DNA of 64,000 nucleotides from OLB6 sp964493635 (GCA_964493635.1 CAZBOW010000003.1:1-64000); one strand, 5' to 3'; shown: positions 16,135 to 25,942, counted from the first letter of the stretch. A program made the numbers and translations. The notes: a model not told the origin generated them from the sequence alone.

Positions 16135-17730
16135 ATGGTTCGTCGAATCCTCGTTAACGTTACCCCTACGTACCTGCGTATCGCCATCACCGAAGATGGT
16201 CGATTGGCTGAGCTCTTCACCGAAGAGCCCGATCGTGAACATCACGTTGGTAACATCTACTTCGGCCGCGTCAACAAGATTCTGCAGGGCATGAATGCAG
16301 CCTTTGTGGACATTGGCCTTGAGCAGGATGCCTTCCTGCACTTTTCCGATGTTGACTCTTCGATGGAAGAGGTTGCCGATGATGATGACGACGACGATGA
16401 TCGCCCAACCGTGGCCTCGGCGCAATCCAGCGATGTAGCGCTGCGCACGGCCAAGGCAGCCCCCTCCAAGAAACTCCCAACATTCCGCACAAAACGGAGT
16501 GGGAACGTCACGATCAATCTTCAGCAAAAGCAGAATGTGATTGTGCAGGTTACACGCGAGGCCTACCACCAAAAGGGCGTTCGCGTAACCACCAAGGTTG
16601 GTCTCACGGGACGTAATGTGGTCCTGCTACCCTTCGACGAAGCCATTGGCGTTTCGCGGAAGGTGTCGTCGCATCGGGAGAGAAAGCGCCTGCGCAGCAT
16701 TGCCCGCAGTGTGATTCCCGAGCACATGGGCTGCATCATCCGCACGGCCGCAGCCGGCCTTGATGAAGAAGACATCCGACGTGATTTCGAAACGCTGCTG
16801 GCCGACTGGCGCGACATCGAAGCCGAAGTGCGCGAGGCCAAGGGGCCGATGCTGCTTCATGAGGAGGCCAGTGTTACGCATAGTGTGATTCGCGACCTCT
16901 TCAAGGACGACGTTCAGCAGGTGATTGTCGATCACCCGAAGGTGTACCGCGAGATCCGCTCCTACGTGGAGCGCACGGCTCCACACCTCCGTGGGAAGGT
17001 TGAACTCTTTGCCGATACCAAGCCGCTGTTCGAGATCTATGGCATCGAAAAAGAGGTACATGCCACGCATCAGCGCACCGTACGTCTCAAAAGTGGTGGA
17101 TCCATCGTGATCGATCATACCGAAGCAATGGTGGTGGTGGATGTCAACTCCGGGCGTGCCTCGCACGAGCGCACGCAGGAGGACAACGCGGTGAAAACCA
17201 ACTTCGAGGCGGCACGGGAAGTTGCCAAGCAACTTCGCCTGCGCGACATCGGCGGGATGATCATCGTGGACTTCATCGACATGCAGCACGAGGATAATCG
17301 CCGCAAGCTGCTCAACGAGATGCGCAACGAGCTGGCTCGGGATCGGGCGAAGACGATTACCTATCCGATCACGCAGCTGGGGATCATGCAGATTACACGG
17401 CAGCGTATTCGTCAGAGCATGGCCGAGCGCACGTCCGAGAACTGTCCGCTGTGCTTCGGCACCGGCAAGGTCCAGTCGCCGCAAACAACCCTTACGTCGA
17501 TTGATCGCTGGCTGCGGACGTACCGGGCCCGCACATGGAGTTTGCGTGTGACCGTCACGGCGCACCCCTACGTTGTGCATTACATGCAGCGTCACTCGGG
17601 TACAGCCTTCTGGAAATGGCTCCGCCAGTATTTCATGTGGGTGACGTACAAGGAAGACGACAACATGGAAGCCGGCGAGTTTCAGTGTCACACCCCCGGT
17701 GGTACGGATATCACTTCCCTTTATCAGTAA
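16135..17730 (+). CDS. rng: Ribonuclease E/G family endoribonuclease
   Basis: A 531-residue RNase E/G homologue, the single-strand endonuclease of rRNA processing and mRNA decay. An N-terminal S1 domain (NIYFGRVNKILQGMNAAFVDIG) is interrupted by an acidic, low-complexity insertion of about 60 residues containing a run of Asp. The catalytic Mg2+ site is in AMVVVDVNSGR and MIIVDFIDM, and the Zn-link motif is CPLCFGTG. The long C-terminal degradosome scaffold of RNase E is absent, so it is RNase G-like. The ATG at 16135 is chosen because MVRRILVNVTP begins the family homology. It lies just after the SRP RNA terminator. Confidence 0.93.
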   Translation: MVRRILVNVTPTYLRIAITEDGRLAELFTEEPDREHHVGNIYFGRVNKILQGMNAAFVDIGLEQDAFLHFSDVDSSMEEVADDDDDDDDRPTVASAQSSDVALRTAKAAPSKKLPTFRTKRSGNVTINLQQKQNVIVQVTREAYHQKGVRVTTKVGLTGRNVVLLPFDEAIGVSRKVSSHRERKRLRSIARSVIPEHMGCIIRTAAAGLDEEDIRRDFETLLADWRDIEAEVREAKGPMLLHEEASVTHSVIRDLFKDDVQQVIVDHPKVYREIRSYVERTAPHLRGKVELFADTKPLFEIYGIEKEVHATHQRTVRLKSGGSIVIDHTEAMVVVDVNSGRASHERTQEDNAVKTNFEAAREVAKQLRLRDIGGMIIVDFIDMQHEDNRRKLLNEMRNELARDRAKTITYPITQLGIMQITRQRIRQSMAERTSENCPLCFGTGKVQSPQTTLTSIDRWLRTYRARTWSLRVTVTAHPYVVHYMQRHSGTAFWKWLRQYFMWVTYKEDDNMEAGEFQCHTPGGTDITSLYQ

Positions 17731-17745
17731 GGTTCTACCATCAAC

Positions 17746-18906
17746 GTGACCTCACCCCGCACCATTACCATTCTTGGCTCTACGGGTTCTATCGGCACAC
17801 AGACCCTCCAGGTTCTCTCTGGACTTGGGCAGCAGTTCCGGGTTCGCTGGCTTACCTGTAATACGCGTTGGGAGGATCTTGCCGAGCAGGTGCGTCGTGT
17901 GCAGCCCTTTGGCGTTGCCATTCGCGACGAGGCAGCCTGCGAGGCGTTCCGTCAGCATAGTGGCTTTTCTGGCGTGATCCTCTCCGGCGAGGAGGGGCTC
18001 TGCACGGCGGCAGCCGATCCAGAAAACCATGTGGTCATGAGTGCCATGGTGGGTTTTAGTGGTGTGGTGCCAACCATGGCGGCAATCCGCGCCGGTCATG
18101 TGATTGGTCTGGCCAACAAGGAAACGCTCGTTAGTGCCGGCCACGTGATGGTGCCCGCTGCGCAGGCCAGTGGTGCAACCCTGCTGGCGGTGGACTCCGA
18201 ACACTCTGCCATTGCCCAGTGCCTTGTTGGAGAACAGGCTTCGGCCATCGCGCGATTGGTGGTTACCGCATCAGGAGGCCCCTTTCGTACGACGCCCGCT
18301 CATGAACTTCATCGCATGACGGCAGCACAGGCGCTGCGTCACCCCAACTGGACGATGGGTGCTAAAATCACCATCGACTCGGCCACACTCATGAACAAAG
18401 GCTTCGAAGTGATGGAGGCCCGATGGCTCTTCGATCTTCCCGCCGCCAAGATTGACGTGGTTGTCCACCCTCAGTCGATCATTCACTCGATGGTCGAGTT
18501 CGTTGATGGTTCTGTGAAGGCGCAGATGGGAATCCCTACCATGCTCGTCCCGATCCAGTATGCCTTGACCTATCCAGAGCGTCAGCCGCTCGACCAACCT
18601 CGGATGGACCTGGTTGCCCTGGGGTCGCTGACCTTCGAAGCACCGGATCTGCAACGATTTCCGTGTTTACAGCTTGCCTACGATGCTCTTGAGGTAGGGG
18701 GCTCGGCGGGATGTGTGTTGAACGCAGCCAACGAAGTAGCCGTGTACGCCTTCCTGGATGGACGCATCGGTTTTACGGCCATTCCCGAGGTGATTCTGCG
18801 CACGCTGGACAAAATGGAACTGGTGGCTGAACCGTCTTTGGACGGTATTGTTGAAATTGATCAGGTGGCTCGGAGCGTAGCCACTGAGCAACTGTCTCAC
18901 GTTTGA
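17746..18906 (+). CDS. dxr: 1-deoxy-D-xylulose 5-phosphate reductoisomerase
   Basis: This 386-residue enzyme catalyses the NADPH-dependent second step of the MEP isoprenoid pathway. The N-terminal nucleotide-binding motif ILGSTGSIGTQTL, the segment ANKETLVSAG and the substrate/metal region DSEHSAI with TASGGPFR are all present. Full length. The start is GTG (17746), 15 bp after the RNase G stop. It is followed after 18 bp by rseP, a common dxr-rseP arrangement. The exact decamer GTAGGGGGCT occurs at 18694. Confidence 0.97.
   Translation: MTSPRTITILGSTGSIGTQTLQVLSGLGQQFRVRWLTCNTRWEDLAEQVRRVQPFGVAIRDEAACEAFRQHSGFSGVILSGEEGLCTAAADPENHVVMSAMVGFSGVVPTMAAIRAGHVIGLANKETLVSAGHVMVPAAQASGATLLAVDSEHSAIAQCLVGEQASAIARLVVTASGGPFRTTPAHELHRMTAAQALRHPNWTMGAKITIDSATLMNKGFEVMEARWLFDLPAAKIDVVVHPQSIIHSMVEFVDGSVKAQMGIPTMLVPIQYALTYPERQPLDQPRMDLVALGSLTFEAPDLQRFPCLQLAYDALEVGGSAGCVLNAANEVAVYAFLDGRIGFTAIPEVILRTLDKMELVAEPSLDGIVEIDQVARSVATEQLSHV
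18694..18703 (+). repeat. Decamer GTAGGGGGCT, copy 2
   Basis: Exact copy inside dxr, sense direction, coding Val-Gly-Gly-Ser. Confidence 0.6.
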
Positions 18907-18924
18907 ACACCGACGTACATCAGC

Positions 18925-20292
18925 ATGGACTTCCTTAGCCCCTTCCTCTCCTTTATTGTGGTCATCGGCATTCTCGTGTTTGTACACGAGTTGGGCCACT
19001 TCCTCACAGCCAAATGGACGGGGATGCGAGCCGACGTGTTTGCCATCGGCATGGGTCCTCGGCTGTTCGGCTGGAATCGTCGCACTGGCTTCAGCTTCGG
19101 CAAGCTGCCCGAAGGGCTCGAACTCGGCAACGACACCGATTACCGCATCAGTGCCTTTCCGATTGGTGGCTACGTTCGCATTCTGGGCATGATCGATGAA
19201 TCAATGGACGACTCCTATACGCAGCAAGAACCACAGAGCTGGGAGTTTCGATCAAAGAAGAACTGGCAGAAGGCTCTGGTGTTGGTAGCAGGCGTCGTGA
19301 TGAATCTGCTGTTGGCGATCGGGATCTTTTGGGCCCTACCGCTGATCAACGGCAAGCAGGACATGGCCACCACAACCGTGGCCTACGTCGAGCCCGGCTC
19401 GGTTGCTTCTGTGGCGGGCTTCCGCGACGGCGACCGTATCGTCGCAATTGATGGTGCTGCAGTGTCCACGTGGGGAGAGGTGACCAAGGGTCTTGGCTTG
19501 GAGCATCAAACGGCTATGCATGCAGTGGTGATTGAGCGGCAGGGGGCTCGGATGGAGAAGTCCATTGCCGGCAGAGACATCGTGCGTGCCCTTGCCTCTG
19601 GCGATGGTGTCGGGATCTATCCTGCGGGGTTCGATGTCCAGTTGGGCGCGGTGATTTCCTACGGCCCAGCTGACAAAGGGGGACTGCAGTCCGGGGACCG
19701 CCTGTTGGCCATGGACAGTACACCGGTGCGGATCCCAGCGCAAGTGCAGCAGTACATTCGTCGTCATGCCGGATCGACGGTGGTCTTTCATATCGCTCGG
19801 GGCGACTCGACGCTTCCATGCTCGGTGGACGTTGGCCGTGATTCGGTCATTGGCATCGAATTACAGACGATCTACACCGGTGAGATGCGCACCCAGACCT
19901 ACGGTTTTGGCGAGGCGTTCTCGATGGCTCTTGGCGAGGTGAGCTCCACGGTTGGTCTGATTGGTGCATCGGTGGCCCATGTGGTTCGCGGCGACGTTGA
20001 AGTACGTCAGTCGTTCGGAGGTCCGATCCGAATTGCTCAAATGGCCTCGCAAAGTGCGGAGTTTGGTCTGGAGGCCTTCCTGCGGTTTATGGCTCTGATC
20101 TCTATTTCGCTAGCGGTGATGAATCTTCTGCCCTTGCCGGGCCTCGATGGTGGTCATCTTGTGTTTGTGGCCATCGAGTCGGTGATCCGACGTGAGATTT
20201 CTCCCGTGGTGAAAATGCGATTCCAACAGATCGGGGTTGCACTACTTCTGGCCTTTATGGCCTTCATCTTCTATCTCGACCTTACCCGATGA
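18925..20292 (+). CDS. rseP: RseP-type site-2 metalloprotease
   Basis: A 455-residue inner-membrane protease of regulated intramembrane proteolysis. The zinc motif HELGHF lies in the first transmembrane helix (about residues 21-26), and the distal NLLPLPGLDGGHL motif supplies the third ligand. Two PDZ domains sit between (PGSVASVAGFRDGDRIVAIDG and GPADKGGLQSGDRLLAMD). In other bacteria it cleaves anti-sigma factors and remnant signal peptides. No candidate anti-sigma substrate lies nearby. The stop overlaps the surE start by 4 bp, so the genes are coupled in a dxr-rseP-surE operon. Confidence 0.95.
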   Translation: MDFLSPFLSFIVVIGILVFVHELGHFLTAKWTGMRADVFAIGMGPRLFGWNRRTGFSFGKLPEGLELGNDTDYRISAFPIGGYVRILGMIDESMDDSYTQQEPQSWEFRSKKNWQKALVLVAGVVMNLLLAIGIFWALPLINGKQDMATTTVAYVEPGSVASVAGFRDGDRIVAIDGAAVSTWGEVTKGLGLEHQTAMHAVVIERQGARMEKSIAGRDIVRALASGDGVGIYPAGFDVQLGAVISYGPADKGGLQSGDRLLAMDSTPVRIPAQVQQYIRRHAGSTVVFHIARGDSTLPCSVDVGRDSVIGIELQTIYTGEMRTQTYGFGEAFSMALGEVSSTVGLIGASVAHVVRGDVEVRQSFGGPIRIAQMASQSAEFGLEAFLRFMALISISLAVMNLLPLPGLDGGHLVFVAIESVIRREISPVVKMRFQQIGVALLLAFMAFIFYLDLTR

Positions 20293-21047
20293 AGATTCTT
20301 GTGACGAACGATGACGGTATCGGCTCGGCCGGTATCCTTGCCTTGGTGCGTGCCATGCAGACGATCGGCACGGTAACGGTTGTAGCGCCGGATCGGCAGC
20401 AGAGTGCCGTAGGACATGCGCTTACCGTGGCGAGCCCCTTACGTGCCAACGAGTATGATCGCGATGGTGCATTCTTCGGCTGGGCCGTGGAGGGTACGCC
20501 GGCTGATTGCGTAAAACTTGCCATTTCTACGCTACTGCCGGAACGTCCCGATATCGTCGTCAGTGGCATCAACCATGGCTCAAATGCCAGCGTGAGTGCG
20601 ATCTACTCTGGTACCGTTAGTGCAGCCACCGAGGGCACCATGATGGGTATTCCCTCCATGGCGGTGTCGCTGAGTACGCTGGATACATCGGCGGATATGT
20701 CCCTTGCGGCGCACGTGGCAGCCCAGGTTGCCCAGCAGTTGTTGGAGCTCGATCTGCCGTTGGGCACCCTGCTGAATGTAAATGTGCCGAACATCCCGAT
20801 GGACGAATTCAAAGGAATCCGAGTCACACGGCAGGGGCATTCGCAGTGGCGCGACTACTACGAAGTGCGCACCGACCCCCATGGGCGCACGTACTACTGG
20901 CTGGCTGGTACCCTGGAACCGGTCACCGAGTTAGAAGATGCCGACGACCTTGCGGTCAAGCAGGGTTGGGCGGCGGTGACGCCCATCCACTACGAGCTGA
21001 CGAACGTCCAGTACTTGGAAACGCTTCACGAGAAGCTGCGTCGGTAA
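20289..21047 (+). CDS. surE: 5'/3'-nucleotidase SurE
   Basis: A 252-residue metal-dependent nucleoside-monophosphate phosphatase. It has the N-terminal metal-binding ILVTNDDG (Asp-Asp), the segment VVAPDRQQSAVGHALT and VVSGINHGSNASVSAIYSGTVSAA, all canonical. Length is standard. Translationally coupled to rseP (ATGA overlap). The 3' end overlaps the opposite-strand glycosyltransferase gene by 22 bp. Confidence 0.96.
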   Translation: MKILVTNDDGIGSAGILALVRAMQTIGTVTVVAPDRQQSAVGHALTVASPLRANEYDRDGAFFGWAVEGTPADCVKLAISTLLPERPDIVVSGINHGSNASVSAIYSGTVSAATEGTMMGIPSMAVSLSTLDTSADMSLAAHVAAQVAQQLLELDLPLGTLLNVNVPNIPMDEFKGIRVTRQGHSQWRDYYEVRTDPHGRTYYWLAGTLEPVTELEDADDLAVKQGWAAVTPIHYELTNVQYLETLHEKLRR

Positions 21048-22057
21048 ACCTCCCGTAGCTCCTCGACCAACTCAGCGGTCGGCGTCACCGGTTCTGGCAG
21101 CACGCCGGAGCGTACGTGGTGGCAGATCTCACTCAAAACGTCGTGAAGAGCCTTGGCGTTTCCATTTGGGAACGTACGAGTCTGCCGAGGGCGGAGCACG
21201 GCATCCGACCCGACAGCCCATCGGCCAAGCTCGATGGCTTCCGCTAGCGTCAAACTGCGCCCTCCCTCGGTGCGTGTTGGACGCACAACAATGTGGGCGT
21301 GCTCAACGGCTGGGAGTAGGGGGCCTTCATGCCCGCGAACAAGAAACAGGTGTGGGTTGCCAGCAGCAGCTTCCTCGAGAACTCTCAGCAACTCGGGATG
21401 AATGACCTCACCAATCACGAGTGCCGTTGCTACATCGTTGCCAAGGCCGCTTACGGCTGCGGCCAACAGATCCAGCCCGTAGAGGTCCTGTCCATTGTAG
21501 CTCACAAGACGTCCGGCATTGGCTAGGATGCGAACGGGTGCCGTACGCCATGCTTCCGGAAACGCGCTCGACAGCGGAGCGCCACGTTCCCACGCGCTGA
21601 TCGGTAGATCCGACCCAATCACGGTGATGGTGGACGGATCGATGTCGAGTCGATTCACCAGATCAGTGCGCACATCGTCGCTGATCGCAATGATGGCCCG
21701 TGCACCTCGATAGGCAGCGTGCAAGCGTTGCTTCCATCGCGACGTGTGGAGCTCAGGTCGGTCACGGAACGAATGTACGGTTACCACGTAGGGCACTCCG
21801 AGTAGGCGCCACACGGTACCGAAGAGCATCATCCATCGTGCATTGCCTTCGTCCGTATGATAATGCACCGGCGTACGGCGCACCAGATCCACGACGCCAA
21901 ACCGTTGAACATCTGCTACGCCCTCGGGTACTCCCGCTTGCGACACTCCCATTACTGAGAGCCCCGTACCCTTGAGAGCTTCCAGCAACCGCACCATGTG
22001 CAGCGCTACACCGCCGTATGGAGGGGGAAAGGGGCCAAGCAGGCGGAGGGGTGTCAT
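21026..22057 (-). CDS. Glycosyltransferase (GT4-like)
   Basis: A 343-residue protein opening LLGPFPPPYGGVALHMVRLLEALKGTG, the donor-side start of GT-B family 4 enzymes. The middle contains TVHSFRDR and a linker AIIAISDDVRTDLVNRL. The C-terminal sugar-nucleotide region has VVRPTRTEGGRSLTLAEAIELG, corresponding to the family E-x7-E motif. Likely acts at the cytoplasmic face on a polysaccharide or glycan intermediate; specificity is unknown. It overlaps the upstream methyltransferase gene by 4 bp, and the pair is probably one operon. Confidence 0.88.
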   Translation of the reverse strand: MTPLRLLGPFPPPYGGVALHMVRLLEALKGTGLSVMGVSQAGVPEGVADVQRFGVVDLVRRTPVHYHTDEGNARWMMLFGTVWRLLGVPYVVTVHSFRDRPELHTSRWKQRLHAAYRGARAIIAISDDVRTDLVNRLDIDPSTITVIGSDLPISAWERGAPLSSAFPEAWRTAPVRILANAGRLVSYNGQDLYGLDLLAAAVSGLGNDVATALVIGEVIHPELLRVLEEAAAGNPHLFLVRGHEGPLLPAVEHAHIVVRPTRTEGGRSLTLAEAIELGRWAVGSDAVLRPRQTRTFPNGNAKALHDVLSEICHHVRSGVLPEPVTPTAELVEELREVYRRSFS

Positions 22058-22872
22058 CGCTTTCTACCAACAAGGAGGTGCATGTCCGAGCACTGCTCGG
22101 CATAGGTATGATAGAGTGCCGGATCGTAATGATTCTGTGCATGCAGGTAGGACTCATCACGAAGAACATCAACACCGCACTCGGCAAACAATGAGCGCAG
22201 GCGCGGCCACTCAATGCGGTCATCTGGCCAGACGTGGATGTCGCCCTCCTCCGAATAGCGAGGGTTGCTCCGCTGTCGCCACTTCGTACGCCACCATCCA
22301 AGCGAGAGTAGTCGACGGGTGTACCATGATGCCGTGCGTGGTATCGCTGTCTGCCGACGAAACTCCTGCAAGGCAGCAGAAGGCTGATAGTGTTCGTCGC
22401 TAGCTTCATGGTCGATCACAAGAATGCCACCTGGCTTGAGCACACGGATCATCTCCTGGACCGCTGCTAGGTAGTCAGGAATGTGATGAAGAACGCTGTA
22501 GGTAGCAATGAGATCGTACGTAGCATCTACCACCGTAGATAGATCGCGACCGTTTAACACCATGCCGGTGACACGCTCGGGATGTAAAAGTTTCGTCATC
22601 TGCACAAACGACGGCGTGACATCTGCGGCGGTGACAGTGCAACCGAAGCTCAGAAGGTGGCGCGTAAGATTTCCTGTGCCGCAACCGTAGTCCATGGCCG
22701 AAAGCCCGTTAGAATGCCGTTGTTGCAGTGCCCAGTCCAGCACCTTATTCAAGCGTTGCTGTTCAATGGGATTAAAGATCTCAGGGTGACGCTGGTCGTA
22801 GTCCTTTGCAACGTGTTCGTGCGCACGAACATTGTCGTCGATCTGCTGGTCGGTGCGTATGCTTTTATCCAT
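22054..22872 (-). CDS. Class I SAM-dependent methyltransferase
   Basis: A 272-residue methyltransferase with motif I MDYGCGTGNLTRHLL, a following VTAADVTPSF and the segment YDLIATYSVLHHIPDY. The C-terminal part (LLSLGWWRTKWRQRSNPRYSEEGDIHVWPDDRIEWPRL) is typical of methyltransferases found in polysaccharide loci. The substrate is not identifiable. It is coupled to the GT4-like gene and divergent from the kelch-protein gene with 37 bp between the starts. Confidence 0.82.
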   Translation of the reverse strand: MDKSIRTDQQIDDNVRAHEHVAKDYDQRHPEIFNPIEQQRLNKVLDWALQQRHSNGLSAMDYGCGTGNLTRHLLSFGCTVTAADVTPSFVQMTKLLHPERVTGMVLNGRDLSTVVDATYDLIATYSVLHHIPDYLAAVQEMIRVLKPGGILVIDHEASDEHYQPSAALQEFRRQTAIPRTASWYTRRLLSLGWWRTKWRQRSNPRYSEEGDIHVWPDDRIEWPRLRSLFAECGVDVLRDESYLHAQNHYDPALYHTYAEQCSDMHLLVGRKR

Positions 22873-22909
22873 ATACTTGAGGCGATCGCATCATGCATGG
22901 GAGAGTAGT

Positions 22910-24991
22910 ATGGCACGCAAGATACTCGTACTCGCGCTACTGGGACTCGTCTGCTATAGTTCTGGTACGGCCCAACAGCTAGCATGGCAGCGCGTGGGTG
23001 AACTTCAGAGAGGAATCGGATTCTTCGAAGTGGCCATGCTCTCAACGTCCCGAGTACTGGTCATGGGAGGGCGTGGACCATCTCCACAGGCGTTCGATGC
23101 CTGCACCATCATCGATGTTGAACGTCGGAGCATCACACCGGCAGCCCCGATGTCGATAGGACGCGTTGTGTTTGCCTCGACGATCATGCCGAATGGTCGT
23201 GTGTATGTCTTCGGTGGGTATCAAGACTACCCAGTGAACGGCGTGGCTGTGATTGAATGCTACGATCCCATCAACGATCGCTGGGAGAATGTTGGTGAGC
23301 TCACGCAAGGTCGTGCGCAACTCTGTGTTACGCCAGTGAACGACGAGGAAATCCTGATCGTGGGAGGTCGCATTGGCGTGAATACCGTTGTTGCTACCTG
23401 CGAGATCTACAACATCACCACGAAGAACACACGGCGCATTGCCGACTACCCGTATATCACATCGTTTGCGAAGGTGATGCGGACGCGCGACGGGCGCTTG
23501 CTCGGCTGTAGCGGAAGAGAGGGCGGTCCAGGATCTGCGCGGTATCCCGACGTCTTCGAGTATCTGCCATCAACGAATCAATGGGTTCGTGCGGGTGCGA
23601 TGAAGCACAACGTCTACTATCCATCACTCATGACTACTGCCACTGGTGATGAGTGGCTGATTGGTGGATCATGGAAAGAGTACAACTCTGGATCGGATGC
23701 CTATGCGCGTACGATCATGCGTAGACGTGGCGGCAACTTCGACTCTGTTGGATCTATGCTCGAGGTTCGCTGTGGTGCAGGTGTTGCGCAACTCGATCGC
23801 AAACGCGCAGTGATTGTTGGAGGTCTAAACAACAACAAGAATGCGATGTCCTCCTGCGAGTTTCTGGATCTCGAAACAGGTAGCGTCGAAACGGGTCCGT
23901 CAACCATCGCTCCTCACTCGTTCTTTCGAGCTCTTTCGGTGACGTCTCGTGGTCGACCTGCCGTACTTGCTATCAGCGGTGCCGCAGACGGTGTGTCTGC
24001 CTCTCCACTGGTGGAGATTCTCACCTCGCAGGAGTGTGTTGATGTACAACCTGATTCTACGTCCCTTGCGTTTGCAGGCGCAGCTCGACGTGCTTCACAG
24101 GGTGTTGATCTTACACCATCACGGATCTATCAACAGGGAGCAGTATGGTATCGAGAGAAGCTCCCAGTAGCCGATGGATTCAGTACGTACTTCTCCGTGC
24201 AGCTGAGTGAAGGTACCGACAGTAATCAGCAAGATGGCAACGATCCCGGGGCCGATGGTTTTGCCCTTGTCCTCCAGAATGAGTCACTCTCAGCTGTTGG
24301 TGGCGCTGGGCAAGGGATTGGGTACTCTGGCATACGGGGACGGTTGGCCGTTGAGTTTGATGCCTACAAGAACGCGTCCTTCTTCGATCCCAATGGCAGT
24401 CATCTCTCAATTCAGAAGCCCGTGTACGGAGTACTAACAGGGTCGCACACGCCGGACTACGAAGTGGCACACGCCGTTGATATTCCGCCGCTTGTAGCAG
24501 ACGGAACCGTTTATCATTGCTGGGTCGAGTATGATGGTGCAATCCTTACGGTATGGATGTCGACAGACGGGCGGAAAGGAGCACCACGGTTGACGGTACC
24601 CATGAATTTGGGGTCAGCACCAGGCTGGTTAGGTATTACCTCGGCAACCGGCTTTGCGCGTCAGGCGCACACCATTCGCTCCTGGACGATCAGATCGTGT
24701 GGAGACTCCCTGCTGAGCTCTGTACAACAGCAGTCGGAACGCCACGACCTACGGCTTACACCGACACCTGCCAGTACCAGCGTTTCAATCACGATCCCCG
24801 ACTCGTGGTCGGCTACGGATTGTACAATCTCTCTGCTTACCCTCGAAGGACGAACTGTCCACACCATCACTCTGCCCGCCGGTATCACCGGTGCCGAGAT
24901 GATGGTGAATGATCTGCCATCGGGGATGTACGGCGTGCGCGTACTGTGCGGTGGTGAGGTGGTATTCAGGCTCCTGCCGATCGTGAGGTAG
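22910..24991 (+). CDS. Secreted kelch-repeat / legume-lectin-like protein with T9SS sorting domain
   Basis: A 693-residue secreted protein. A signal peptide (MARKILVLALLGLVCYSSGTAQQ) precedes a kelch beta-propeller of about five or six blades (about 40-360) with repeats such as NGRVYVFGGYQDY and EEILIVGGRIG. Next comes a concanavalin A/L-type lectin-like domain (about 380-590: DGFALVLQNE, GRLAVEFDAYKN, HLSIQK). The last about 75 residues (LTPTPASTSVSITIP ... LPSGMYGVRVL) form a type A T9SS C-terminal sorting domain. It is therefore probably exported and attached to the cell surface. GGGAGAG precedes the ATG at 22910. Its ligand is unknown. Confidence 0.85.
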   Translation: MARKILVLALLGLVCYSSGTAQQLAWQRVGELQRGIGFFEVAMLSTSRVLVMGGRGPSPQAFDACTIIDVERRSITPAAPMSIGRVVFASTIMPNGRVYVFGGYQDYPVNGVAVIECYDPINDRWENVGELTQGRAQLCVTPVNDEEILIVGGRIGVNTVVATCEIYNITTKNTRRIADYPYITSFAKVMRTRDGRLLGCSGREGGPGSARYPDVFEYLPSTNQWVRAGAMKHNVYYPSLMTTATGDEWLIGGSWKEYNSGSDAYARTIMRRRGGNFDSVGSMLEVRCGAGVAQLDRKRAVIVGGLNNNKNAMSSCEFLDLETGSVETGPSTIAPHSFFRALSVTSRGRPAVLAISGAADGVSASPLVEILTSQECVDVQPDSTSLAFAGAARRASQGVDLTPSRIYQQGAVWYREKLPVADGFSTYFSVQLSEGTDSNQQDGNDPGADGFALVLQNESLSAVGGAGQGIGYSGIRGRLAVEFDAYKNASFFDPNGSHLSIQKPVYGVLTGSHTPDYEVAHAVDIPPLVADGTVYHCWVEYDGAILTVWMSTDGRKGAPRLTVPMNLGSAPGWLGITSATGFARQAHTIRSWTIRSCGDSLLSSVQQQSERHDLRLTPTPASTSVSITIPDSWSATDCTISLLTLEGRTVHTITLPAGITGAEMMVNDLPSGMYGVRVLCGGEVVFRLLPIVR

Positions 24992-24997
24992 TGAGTG

Positions 24998-25007
24998 AGC
25001 CCCCTAC
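24998..25007 (-). repeat. Decamer GTAGGGGGCT, copy 3 (intergenic)
   Basis: The only exact copy outside a gene. It sits in the gap between the stops of the convergent kelch-protein and AEC-transporter genes. Confidence 0.6.
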
Positions 25008-25942
25008 CACAGCATCACTACTAGGGGCAGCGTAAGCATACTCAGGACTGTGCTGAACAGGATAGCTTGGGCCAAGAGCTCCGTGTCGAGGTGATAGCGC
25101 TGTGCAAACACCATGGTTAACACCATGGTTGGCATCGCTGCCTCGAGAACGGTGGCAAGTTCCACACTGGACGCCATTGGCGTGAGGTGGGAAAGCGCGT
25201 ACGCCACCAATGGGGCCACCACGAGTTTGATCACAACGGAGGGCGCCAATATGGCCGCCTGACGGCGTTGGGGTGGTTGCAGGGCTAGGCCGATGCTGAA
25301 GAGCATCAGGGGCGCTACCACACTGCCCGCCATGGATGTAAAGGTCGTGACCGCACCGGGCAGGCGTACGCCAGCGATGTTGAGTAGCAACCCGGCAACC
25401 GCAGCCAGAAACGGCGGTAGTGTGAAGATCGATCGTAGGCTGTGTCCAATAGTCCGCTGATCGGAGGATGAACTATACCGAATGCCAATCCACGCACCAA
25501 GCGTAAACAGCACCGGCGACATCCCCAGCATATCGAAGACAATCGGAATGCGGGCAAAGTCCGGGCCAACGACCTTGGTAACGACGGGTAACCCCAAGTA
25601 CGTTGCGTTACAGAAGGTCGCCGCCAAGATCAACGCGCCCATTTGGGCATCGTGCAATCGGCTACCTATGACTCGCACCACCACTAACCATCCAAGGGCC
25701 GCACTCACCAGTGCTGTTGCGATGGAAATCGCTGGAATCATCCAGAGCTCGTGTGAAAGCGGTGCCGTAGCCAGTGACTGGAACGTCAAGGCCGGAAGAA
25801 AGACGTTCAGGACCATGCTCCCGATGGCTGCGCGCAGGTCGGTGGCCGACGGAATCCCCGGAACGAAACGGATCAGGATGCCGGCGGCCATCAGGGCAAA
25901 CAGCGCCAGAAACACGTCGAGCATCGAAGAAATGTCGGTCAT
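25004..25942 (-). CDS. AEC-family (auxin efflux carrier-like) transporter
   Basis: A 312-residue integral membrane protein of about ten hydrophobic helices, built as two inverted five-helix halves as in the AEC/YfdV/MdcF family. Recognisable segments are MVLNVFLPALTFQSLA in the first half and LEAAMPTMVLTMVFAQRY in the second. Family members export or exchange small organic acids such as malate or malonate; the substrate here is unknown. It is encoded alone, with the LytTR regulator starting divergently about 160 bp away. The intervening region contains the ATAGACA repeats. Confidence 0.87.
   Translation of the reverse strand: MTDISSMLDVFLALFALMAAGILIRFVPGIPSATDLRAAIGSMVLNVFLPALTFQSLATAPLSHELWMIPAISIATALVSAALGWLVVVRVIGSRLHDAQMGALILAATFCNATYLGLPVVTKVVGPDFARIPIVFDMLGMSPVLFTLGAWIGIRYSSSSDQRTIGHSLRSIFTLPPFLAAVAGLLLNIAGVRLPGAVTTFTSMAGSVVAPLMLFSIGLALQPPQRRQAAILAPSVVIKLVVAPLVAYALSHLTPMASSVELATVLEAAMPTMVLTMVFAQRYHLDTELLAQAILFSTVLSMLTLPLVVMLW

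Noticed and set aside
16627..17691. A 354-residue open frame antisense to the RNase G gene
   Set aside because: It lies wholly opposite a well-supported gene and lacks recognisable motifs. Its His/Leu/Arg-rich composition is the usual shadow of GC-rich codons.
22881..22888. A HIP1-like GCGATCGC octamer
   Set aside because: I noticed only an isolated copy, so it does not resemble the dense HIP1 pattern.
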